Assembly (NCBI GenBank): GCA_031769625.1
Contig: JAUIMM010000736.1
Span: 1,670,001-1,734,000, forward strand
Direction of reading: 5' to 3'
Source of the DNA: Taudactylus pleione
Lineage: Eukaryota > Chordata > Amphibia > Anura > Myobatrachidae
Length of the DNA: 64,000 bases
A program made the position numbers and the translations under genes. Positions 37,601 through 49,600 of this stretch are shown in pieces. The notes below the pieces were generated by a model, which was not told the DNA's origin, made no database searches, and worked only from the letters and a program-made list of their open reading frames with translations. Positions within the stretch are counted from its first letter, which is position 1, and each line of letters opens with the position of its first letter.

Positions 37601-40600
37601 CGGAAATATTAAGCAGCACTATACTGGTCCTGACTGATGCCAAAAATTAGCTGCAGGGACCCATTTTCAGCGTATGCAACACACAGTTCCATCTAAAATA
37701 TGGCAACGTGCAGCACGCAACAGTATGTGACAAACCACACAAATATTAACAAGTATATAAATGTGAGGTCTCAGAACCACCCTAAGTACAGCTGTATTAG
37801 GGCAGATAAAGAAAAGGGATAGACATACACTGACAGGTGAGAGAATAAAGTACAGTCAGCACTAGCATAAGTCACATACAATGCAGATATATACATATAT
37901 ACATAAACATGTCATATAATATACTGCACTATTACACTGCATTCAACTGCCCAGATTCAGTGTCTGGGAAGGCTACAGCGCTGTGTACACTGACCTGATG
38001 GTGAGGTACGCAGGGGGACTGGACTCACTGCCATCTCCAGAGATTTCTGCTGCACCACAGAGATAAAATGGCCGCTGGAGACCTCAGAAGAAGCGTGGCC
38101 CGCGGAGGAAGCAGCTCAGCGACGCCAGACTATGGATACTGAAAGGCGCGCTGAGCTGAGGGGAGGAGCCGCTGTAACAGGGAAGGCTGCCTCCCCTGGC
38201 CGGCTATTAACCCCCGGGACGCTGGCTCCCTGCACCGATCGTTAAGTCCCTGGTGGTCTAGTGGACACACGGGGTATGGGGGGCCCGCCGCCACTGCCGG
38301 CGCCTCCGGTCTGTCCCCTGAGACCGGAGGCACAGGACTGCATTTGAAATGCGCGGATCACCGCAAGCGGTGATCCGCGACCTTACCTGCTCCCCGTGGA
38401 TCCGGCAGCAGTCCTGGGCGCCCACAGAGTCCGGCTAGTACAGACTCTGGGGTCCCGCTGAGATCCCCAGATCTGTACTGGCGTCTCAGCGCCAGCGGGG
38501 TGACGGAGCGGCAGCTTAGACGTCCTATGGACAGTCCGACGTTGCCGCTCTGAAGAGTCCAAAGTCCATGGAAAAAACTTTGTCCCTAAAAAAAATAAAA
38601 TAAGCTTAGGGGCTGCTAATCAGCTCCCCCTGCGCTAACGGTGACCCGACTCCGGCCGGGCACCAACTTAAACTGAGGTGCCTCTGGCTTGGGGGTGGGG
38701 TTATAGGGAGAGTGGACCCAGTGCATACTGGGAGCTAAAAGCTTTAACTGCGTGGTGCCCGGATTTGGTTCCCAACCTATACCCCAAGGTCAACCCTGTG
38801 GACCCCCTATGGACCCTGAAGTAGAAATACCAAACATACATGGAGATTTTACGCAATGAGCACAATTTGACATCTTTGCTCTGTATGACAAAACGGTTAT
38901 GGCTAGATGCCCTTCAGCTACAGGACACTGACGTCATCAGTTAAAATCCACGTGGACATAGTGGGAATAGCAACCTGTGGCGAGCAAAGCAAGCCACCGT
39001 GCCCGAAGCAGGCTCACTCACAATTTTGCCTAAGAACACAGCCATGAATAAAAAAAAAATGGTACCAAAACGTCCTCCAAGAGCACCTTCTCCCAACCAT
39101 CCAAGAACAGTTTGGTGACGAACAATGCCTTTTCCAGCATGATGGAGCACCTTGCCATAAGGCAAAAGTGATAACTAAGTGGCTAAACTCCCCAAACCTT
39201 AATCCCATTGAGAACTTGTGGTCAATCCTCAAGAGGCCGGTGGACAAACAAACCCACAATTTCTGACAAACTCCAAGCATTGATTAGGCAAGAATGGGCG
39301 GCCATCAGTCAGTATGTGGCCCAGAAGTTGATAGACACCATGCCAGGGCAAATTACAAAGGTCTTGAAAAAGAAGGGTCAACACTGCAAATATTGACTCT
39401 TTGCATAAACTTAATGTAATGATCAATAAAAGCATTTGACACTTATGAAATTCTTGTAATTTTACTTCCGTATACCATAGTAACATCTGACAAAAAAGTC
39501 CTAAAAGCACTGAAGCGTCATACTTTGTGAAAACCACCTGTGGGTCAACAGGGAATTGATCAGTCCGTGTTGAAGGCGGAACTTGCCCTCTGTTAAGAAC
39601 ACAGTCTGCTGATGGGTGTTAATCAGAAGTCCAAGACAGATCGTAGATTAGGAAGGAATCAGGTTAGATTTCTTGAAATTGACACTCAAAACAATGCAAT
39701 CAAGCAGTCTAGGTTGTCTCAAGATCATGAACTTGCAGAAAGGCCAGAGTTTGTCTTGCCTCTACCAGTACATTGTCCATGTAAGGGATGTAAAGAGGGG
39801 GGGGGGGGGGTGATCAGAGAATGGCAGCTATTACCCTCAAGATTTTTCTGAACACCCTTGGCTGTAGTCAAGCTATGATATCCATAGACGCCATGAATTT
39901 ATTTTGTGCGGTTCAAGACAGACCTCAAGGAGTCCATCTTGAATATCTGTAGATAAAAAATACCTAGTATAAAAAAAAAAGCGAGTTTGTTAACCAAAAA
40001 GATTGGAGTAAAAAACAAAAAATCTTTCTACTGTGGGATTGGAGTAGCTACTCCTGAGGAAAGATGGCTTCCCCAGGGCAGAACACTTTATTCTGGTTTC
40101 CAGGAAAAAGCACCTGGGTGTAAAATTCCAGGACATTTATGATGTATCCGTGACAAACGAATGCCTCTCATCCAGATGTCGGTGATAGAATAAAACCACT
40201 GAAGACCTAGGGGCCTGGTTGGAGACACCAAGGGGAGCATTGTCGCTTCTGGTGACTCAGAGGAAACAAAAACGGGATTTTTGTACTTTCCACTAAATCA
40301 TTTTCTCTAAATCTATCAGTGGGACACTGGTCACCATGGGTTCATTGAGGGGACTGAACGAGCTGGCACTTAATACAAACTATAGCTTTAGTCCAGAAGC
40401 TCCACCCCTCTGCAACCCCTAATTTTCAGTACAACTTTAAACAGACTAACTAGCAAAACCAGAAAAACCCAATCAAAAAATGGAGGCACATAAGTAAGCG
40501 AACGCCGTGTGGCCCAGATACATTCAGAGAAAAGGATTTAAAGAAATGGTATTTGTGTCTGCGCCAGTAGCTATACATTAATCCCTAAGGCAGTTAATAT

Positions 40601-43600
40601 AAATAATGTAAAAATGTATTCAACATACATATGAACTGCAGTTCATGCCTTTAAAACATATTAATAGACAGTATGCAATGTGGAGGGGTTTTTTTTGACA
40701 GAGCCACTCGTTTGTCATCTGCAAGCTTCTATACAGGGCAGCATCTGCTAAATAGCGCACCTTATCTTTAATTTATTTTGTGTAAAAAAAAAGTAAACGC
40801 CAGAAATTAAGAAAGATGGACAGAGGACTAGGCCACCACAGGCACTGCAGCTATAAAAAAAAAAAAAAAAAGGCCATAGCTCGCAAAACCAACCTGCATC
40901 AGAGCAGCAGGGATCTCACATACCAAGGAACACTTGCACTACCACCAAAAGATTACCACAAACCTGGGAAAACAGGAACAGGATTGATGTAAATTCAGCA
41001 ATACAATGTGCTCGATGCCCAGAAGAGAGAGCCCAGAAAAGCCCTGTCAGACTGAACAGCAGGAGCAACAAACCAATCAGTCACCACACAGAACAACTAA
41101 ACAAATAGTGCAGGTACCTGAGTGAAGAAACTCCAAAAAAGGAAGCAACCAATTTGAGAAGCTGGAAACCTCCACGGGTTCAGCATGCCACACTTGCCCA
41201 CCAAAGCAATGGCAAAGCAAACAGTAGCCCGAACAAATCTGGACAACCACCTCAAAAAGCTGAGGAACCACTAAAATGGTCCAAAAGCTGACCAGTGCTA
41301 AGACCAATCCAAAGAGTCAGGTAAGAACGACAGACAGAGTTCAGAATACTCTCCCTGAGAATGAGCAGTCAAGGAGTCCCAAATATAGGGACAAAGTACT
41401 GCACGCATGCCTAGCAATAAAAACTCGACCTAGTGGGACTAAAACCCAGTTCACAAGCATTACTTTATCACACACACTAAGCTATCAAGGCTCCTATTGT
41501 ACAACAGGATGCAGTCGTATGGCATGGACTCCCTCTTGAAGTGAAGAGAGAACAATCAAAACCCTAGGAAACAGAACCCTGTTAACTCCACTGCTTGTCG
41601 GTGCGAACTCCAGGTCTCACAGCAGTGGCTACCACCGGACTCAAAATGTGTGCTGCTAAGAGTAGCAAGCTTGTAACGCACTCGAAAAAAAAAGAAAGCA
41701 ATAAAACAAATCAAACCAAAAACTAACAAAGTACCAGGAAAACAAGCCCAACTCCGAAGCGCACTTAAAACGCACTGAAAACCAAGGGTTCGAGACGAGA
41801 AGAGCTTCTGTCTTAAAGCTGTAGTTTGTACACTATGTAGGCTCTTCTGCAATAATCACTGCACCTGGTGGACCTACAAAGTACTGACGTCAATAAAATC
41901 TCATTGATATATTTGCTGTCAGTGTCCAATCGCTTTTGTCTACATAGTATATTAAGTGCCAGCTCATTCAGTTTCCTCAACCAACCCTATTGTGAGCAGT
42001 GTCCCCAAGTTTGGATGAATGAGAAGGAGTAGAGAAGCTTTGTGAGCTCTTCAATAGTTAGGGCCAGCAACTTGTACAAAGTGGTCTCCACCATTTTACT
42101 ATGTGCACTCTCAGGAGAGCTCGACCACTGATTTTTCACTTCACAGGAGACACGCAGAGTATTCACACTGGATTGGGTATGAGGCAATCTGGAGTGACCA
42201 TTGAAGCAAGGAAAACTCCAATAACACAATACACCTTACTACTACTTGCCTGCACAATAGTGCTGTTTGGGAGGAGGAGCTGCTACTGCCGATTGCTCCC
42301 AGAAAATAACTGATGTGTCTGTTATGGTGGGAAATCATACCAAGGAGGAAATGGATGGTACCTCCCAATGCACAGCAATGATGTAGCCCTAAGACATCCT
42401 TATGTCTTGGTAAGACACCTGACAAGCCACAGGCCGTTATTGCTGAAGTGGTAAGCATGTAATACCTTCTTGTGCCAGAAAAAGAATGACAGTTGCGTCC
42501 ATTCCCACATTAAATTATATTGTGTGTGTATAATATGATTTGGGGTGCAACTTGGTATGTGACCACATTATTTAAATAGAAATCACAGGGACGCTGACAC
42601 ATTTTAAAAGTTCCACTGGTGGAGCTAATTATTTCATTTGTGATTCTGTGAGGAGACCTGGAAAACATGCACTGTTTGGGGTCAGAGTTTGAGAACCTGT
42701 GATGTAAAGGGCATGTGATAGAGATACCATAAAGAAGATGACAAACGTGCTAGACCAGGGGTAGGCAATGCTTGGCACTCTTTGCGGATGTAGAACTACA
42801 CTTTCCAGCATGCCCTAGCAGCTAAATTGTTGCAGGGCATGCTGGTATGTGTAATTCCACAGAAACCAGAGGGCTGCACGTTGCCTATCCCCTGTAGCTA
42901 GTCAGAGACAGATAAACCATTGCTAGTGCTCTTCTAGATGTGGCTGCTTTATTAATTCATGGGACAGGTCTGTTGTGTTGTGAATGGGCTTCACGGAATT
43001 TAGGGCATACTGTGTGGAATATGAATTTGAAACATTGTGCGGCATATGAATTTGGGACATACTGTGACATATCAATGTGAGCCTACTGTGCAATATATTA
43101 TCAATTTAGGCCCTACTATGTGGAATAATATGAATTTGGGGCAGATAAGGGCATGTGGCAGAATCTGAAGACCAGTGGAGAGGCATATGTGGTGGCCTGT
43201 CGTCATGTGGGTAGGTTAAGAGGCATTGAATGGGCATGTGTGGTGGTCTATACATGTTTTCTTATATTTTGGTCACAGACAATGGTCTAGCTCCTAGATC
43301 TTACAAAAAATAGTCATGCTCTGTTCTACACTATCTACACTTCAGAGAGCTTCATGCCCCGTCATGTTGCTGCTGTAATCAGATATAAAGGAGGACCGAC
43401 AATTTACTAGACGGGGTCTCCTTTTTCCTGGCACATGAGTTTAAAAGATCCTCGCTACTACTGTTCTAACATGCTGTCTTAAGTGAACTCTTAATGATCA
43501 CCTAGGTCACATGTGTGGGAACTCATTGTCTATAGTGGGAGACCCAGCAGTTATGACCAACAAGCTTTAGGGGCAAAATAACTTGCATGTCAGAGGGATA

Positions 43601-46600
43601 CAGGCAATTACTCATGCTTTTTTACTTAAGACAATTTCATAGATTTAGATTGCTGTAACATGATTATAGGTCATCAAAGCAATAAACCCACTAGCCTGTA
43701 AATGATTGTCGTACTTAAAACACTAAAACCTAGTATTTATACATTGTTTGTTGTTCTTCCACTAGTATATTTGTTAATCAGCAAAATTTATTACACGGAG
43801 ATCACCATATATTTGTTTTAAATGAGTAGTTTTTGTTTTTATGCATATTACAAAAATAAAAAACAATAGTAACATAAAATACTTGCTTAACAGCTGCTTA
43901 GATACATAAAGGGCATACCATCATAGTAAATAAGGTGATAACAAGAATCAAGGCTATATAATCAGAGTTTATAGACATCAGCGAGAAATAAAACTTAAAG
44001 TAACACACGCAAAACATCAATTTAAAACCAATGGCATAATAAAACAGCACCCAAATGAGTTGCAGTTTAATCTAATAAAGGGTGTAGGGGAGACAGAATT
44101 ACCATTGCAACCTAGAGCTTGTCAGGCTTTCTTGAGGGAGCATATTTTGAGGACCACCTCTTGTCATATTAGATTCCGCTTTGTGAGCTATATACAAATA
44201 GCTTTCATGCTGCACCGTTATAGCAACCAAAGATAACCATGCCTGAAAATCAGGACCAGCAGTGGCCATCCAAAGTCTTTCTATACTGACCTTATCCAAC
44301 ATACAGATTTATCGTATATTTCAACTTATACTTATCTAGGACACAGTCATCTATAGCCACAAGACAGCAAAACCTCGGGAGATCGCCATATTTTTAGAGA
44401 AAGAAGAAAATAAATAAATAAAACTGTCCAACATTGAAAGTAGTAGATTAACAAAACCCATGGAGTGGCAAACTTATGTTACGACAGGCGCTGATAATTC
44501 ATAGCATATAAATAAGAGTGGACTCTCTGGGAGCAAGCTGCCTAAAAGTACATTGGTCCTCCAAGCTGAAGGGGCCCCAAGAAGAATAGTAAAACAAAAT
44601 AGGTAACTTATGGCGCTACACACAAATAAATGACACTTTAAATGCCTCAATCACGATGGTAGGGCAAGACTAGGGGAGAGTCTATCTGGATGACAATATA
44701 ATATATGTCCTAACAAAGATCAGTACCTCTTTGTAATCACAAAGCACTGGGTGGTGTATAAAGGAACAAACACAGTCCCAACAATAAAGCTCTGGTCTCC
44801 TCTCTGTACAGAGACCCAAATATACAGGCACATGGTAGCAAAGTACTGTATTGTAAACAATACATTTGTGTGCTACCATGTGCCTGTATATGAGGGTCTC
44901 TGTACAGAGAGGAGACCAGAGCTTCATTGTTGGGACTGATCATTTAGTTTTTTGTTGTTGTTTTTCTTTCTTTTTTTTTTGGGGGGGGGGGGGGGGGCCC
45001 GCGGGGGGTTTACAGGTAGCGAAACAAAGTGACATAGCATAACAATGTTGAGCACATAGAAATGAGAAAAACAAATACCTATGTAAAGCTAGTCAATAAC
45101 TGTAAAAACCTGATAATAGAATTAGATCCGGAATTTGTAGATGTATAATGGTCTTACCCATAGCTTTCAGTTCATTTTTGTGCTGCATGATTTGCTGGCG
45201 CTCCCTTGCAGCCGAGATGGGACTTCGCTTTAAATAAATAAATACAAAATTAAACATTTTTAAAGACAGAGTTTTTTTTTAAAATATATCAATTCACAAT
45301 TAAATATATAAAACGCTACAATAATTAATGCCTTTAATGTGCTGGGTTGAATAACTGACTCAATTGTTCTTCACAAGACTGCCCAGGTGTATTTAGACAC
45401 AGTCTCCCTACAGTTATGCTGGGTACACACTGGCACATATATGGGCTGATCAATTAATCGGCCAATATATTGAGTGCCCATCGGCCAGTGTCTACCAGCG
45501 ATATGTGTGCGAACAACGTTGTTCACAAACCTATCACGTCGGCTGTGCTGCACAGCTGATGCCCAATATCTGCAGATATATCGGGGTATCGTGCTGCGTG
45601 TACAAGCGGCCAGCTGACTGCCCGTACAGTAGCAGCGGCAGTTGCAGGGAAGGGGGGCGCGACATGCCCAAGGCCAGCGGGACCCACTCCCTCCAACACA
45701 CAGAACACAGGTGATGGTTGTTCAGTGAGTAGGAACCATCATCATCATCTGCAAATCACTCGATCTGCAGATACATATCTGTTCAGTGTTTACCCAAGCT
45801 TTAATGTACAATATCCAGGCTAACCCTTGAAAACAAACAAGTGGGCCAGCCTGGAGTAGTTAAGGGACTGGAAACGTATAAAAGGAGGGCATGTAGCCCA
45901 CATCCTATATATCCTTTGATAAGTGTATACACTGAAAAAGGAGCACCTCTTACAATAGCTAACTGAACACAATTTAAGATTATGCTTAATTCTGTGACAA
46001 TGCCTGATTAAGATTAAGGGGCACATTTATCAACGACTTATCATACACAACGAGTTTTAAAACTTGTTGCGTATGATAAATGGTGCTCCAGCCAATCAGC
46101 TTCCAATGGTCATCTGTTTAAAAAATGACAGTTAGGAGTGGATTGGCTGGAGCACCATTTATCATACAGAACAAGTTTTAAAACTTGTTGCATATGATAA
46201 AACTTGTTGATAAATGGGCCTCTAAATATTATACCTTAATCCATCCACTAGTTCTCCTCCATATAACCAGGATCTACAGTAAACTAACATGAAGGTTTCA
46301 GCAAGATCAGCCAGCAAGATGTGCTATTGCAGATATATATTGCCCAAGAAATCCAAGCGGTTCTTGATGCCCCTGAAGCAAACTGGTTGACTGTAGAAAA
46401 TAACTTTTTATAAACTGCACCACACTGGTGTGAAAATTACACAGAGACAGACACAGGAGGAAAAGTAGGTGACTACTATGTGCTGAAAATCTTTGCGGTG
46501 CAAAGTAAACACATCTAATCACCCCTCCCACTGTATTGTGAATGCGGATGTTCAGTCCTGCCTGAGAGTCCCATAGAGGAAGGCAAAACTACATAGTTTA

Positions 46601-49600
46601 CACCAGGGGTGAGCAACGAGCGGCCCTCCAGCTGTTGCTGAACTACATGTCCCAGCATGCCTTGCAACAGTTTTAGCATGGCCAAAAAGCAAAACAGGGT
46701 CAGGGAATGCTGGGATGTGCAGTTCTACAACAGCTGGGGGGCCGTTAATTGCCCACTCCTAGTTTACATCAACCAAGGATACAAAGCTGTTCTGCAACAA
46801 AGAAAACTGTATCCAAACAGCAGCACTCTGCCCTCAGGGCAAAAAAAAAAAATAGGCAGAAGCTACACATTTAGTAAATTTAGCATGGCATGATCAATCC
46901 AATAAATTAAAGTCACCTGAAAATAGAAACACACTTGTATATGTAGTTAGCAACATACCTGGTTGAGCGGCTTATTTGTTATGGATCTTCGGCTGGCAGT
47001 GGACTCAAACTTTGGAGGTTCATCAGGAAAATAATCAAAGTAATTTTTCTCCAAGATTTGATACTTTGAAATTGTGCTTACCTAAAGAGGACACAAAACA
47101 TCAGATCTGCTACATTACTGTCATATGCATTAAAATAAAGAAAACTAAAAATAGGTAAGAAGTATAAAAACCATTAAAATGAATGGCATGTTTCTAAATA
47201 ATTCATTGCTGGTAACGATTTCCAGAACCAATGCAAAAAAAAGCAACAGTTTCTTATATTAATCCAGGTGAGAAGATAGAGTTACTTTTATAAAGTTCTT
47301 TGTGTGCATCACAGACAGCTCACCAAGTTTTGCTCTGAATAGCAGGAGAAAACAAATGATTTTTTTATTTTGGGGTGCAAAGGTGGGAAAACCACTCAGA
47401 ACCTTTGAAACAGCCCCCCCCCCCAAAAAGGATAACTGCATCAAACAATCCCCTAAAAAAAAAAAAAGTGAGGAACACCCCCAAAAAAGTACAAAGTGGG
47501 GGTACAAGCATAAAAATCAGCAAAATATACTTCTTAGGGGTCTGCAAGTATGGGTAAGGTGTTTTTAGGATTGCAGGTGTTTGCAAAACAGGTGCATTTT
47601 TCACGTTATTTAAAAGTTAACGTTAGCAACTTTAAATTATGCTAGCACCCATTTTCAAGTACCCCAAATTTGACAGGACTTATTTCCACCTAAAAATACT
47701 GCTTAATGCCATTCTTCACCACTTGTGCAAAGACGCAAATAAGACGCTATTGACACAACTTAAGTACCCCAAATCGCTTTATTAGAGCTATTTGGGCACA
47801 TCTGCATTGATCCCCAATGTTACTGCATCTTTTTGGAGGGGTTCAGGCTGATTTCCCCAATTCTGACAGCACTTTCCGTCCTGTTTCACATCTTTTGGAA
47901 TTGAATACGGGGAATAGCGTGGGCGCACACAATAAGTTTAAGCGGCCAAAAGGCTCGATGTCGGCGAAAAGTCCGGTAGGCGAAACTTTTTCGCGGGTGC
48001 AAAACTAATTGAATACCACCCTAAGACGAAGTTTAAAATCTACACCAAAATTAACTGATTATTTAAAAATGTTAAAGCACAAGTATGTGTTCGATATTTG
48101 CAGAAAATAAATATGACCTGTGTTATGGAAATATGAAGGTGTATTGCACTTGTTCTAACAAATGCATTCATTTGTATATGACATATGGGAGGAGTACTAT
48201 GGTAAGTCAGTATGTAACATTCTCACTCAGCCTACTGAGCCTAGATTACTAAATACATAGTTAAAAAAGGTACAGTATGCCGATTTCAAGCTCTCAAGAG
48301 AATTTTTAGAGAAAAGTAAAAATCCATTACAGTATCATTAAACGGTCTGGAAAAATTATGACTAAAATGAAAACGGAGATCCACTGACTAAATCTTGCCT
48401 AAAACAAAGCAAAAAAGAGAAACTAAAATGTGAGTTTAAACCAACTACAATTTTAAATAAGCGACTAAGACTAAAAGCTCAATTTAAAATCCTTGTCAAA
48501 ATTAACACTGCTTTCTTGCAGTGTAGCAGCACCAAGAACTCGAATTGTAATTTTTTTATGGATAATAAGAGTGTTCCCATTTCGCATAGTCTGCCTTAGC
48601 TAAAGAGTAAAAAGGACATTAATCTAAGGCAGGGGTTCCCAACCACGGGCCTCAAGGCACACTAACAGTCCAAGTTTTAAGGATAGCCATACTTGAGCAC
48701 AGATGTCTTAAAAAGTACCTCAGATATTTTGATTTAACCATCTGTGGTCAATCATGGATATCACTAAAACCTGGACTGTTAGTGTGCCTTGAGGACAGAG
48801 GTTGGGAAACACTGATCTAAGGGATAGTTCATATTTTTTATCCGGATGCAATCGTTCCTCAGTTAAAAGGTCTTCCAACCGAGATGAAGAAGCAAAAGGA
48901 AACTGGTTGTTTTCTTTCAAAGAAAGCTGTATCAGAAGCATCAGGCTCCTCTGAATCCTAAAAATATTCAAAACTTATTTAACTGCTGCAACCCCTTGAA
49001 CATTACCCGGATCGTTATCCGATTTTATTTATACAGTATATAGATTACATTTTCTTCCTTTTTTAGATGTCCTATGACTCATCAACACCCAGCCCAAACC
49101 CCTGGACCTTGAAACATGAAAATCGGGGAGAATATTCCTTCCATAACGTAGGTGCCCACTAAGGGATTTTTTTCGAGATTCGACTCCTAAAGGAGTGAAA
49201 AGGGCCAAAATGCTTCCTCCCCCTGTGCAATGCCCTGACTGACTTATCGTGGCTGTAGCACAGTTCACATTCAACCACCAACTGTCATCCCAAAGGGCTG
49301 CCATACATCACTGGCAGGGTGTTGCTCCCCTATTTGAATAGTGATGGAAGGGTTGGAGGTAAAGATACAATATTGGTTTTGGGGTAAGTGTACAGTCTTG
49401 GCCAAAAGTTTTGAGAATGACACAAGTATTGGTTTTCACAAAGTCTGCTGCAAAGTCCCTCTTTACCATGACCATGAACTTAATCCCCCCAAAAAAAACT
49501 TCACTGCATTTCAGCCCTGCCACAAAAGGACCAGCTGACATGTCAGTGATTCTCTCGTTACACAGGTGAGTGTTGATGAGGACAAGGCTAGAGATCACTC

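Larger units (their letters stand above)
33018..38827 (-). mobile_element. DIRS-like retrotransposon, most complete copy, 5.8 kb
   Basis: Right terminus at 33018 (aacaagagatatggtaagaa), left terminus ends at 38827 (ggaccctgaagtagaaa). Inverted terminal repeats flank the copy and an internal complementary region lies at 33352-33466. Minus-strand coding remnants lie in canonical order: ORF1 (37.5-36.3 kb), RT (36.0-35.6), RNase H (35.6-35.1), linker and tyrosine recombinase (34.75-33.5). All are broken by stops and frameshifts. Length matches the 13.1-kb copy within about 10 bp. It lies in the 12.5-kb BAZ1A intron in the sense orientation. Confidence 0.93.

Noticed and set aside
33018..38827. 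endogenous retrovirus
   Set aside because: Terminal repeats are inverted, not direct, with an internal complementary region; no protease or envelope; matches DIRS.
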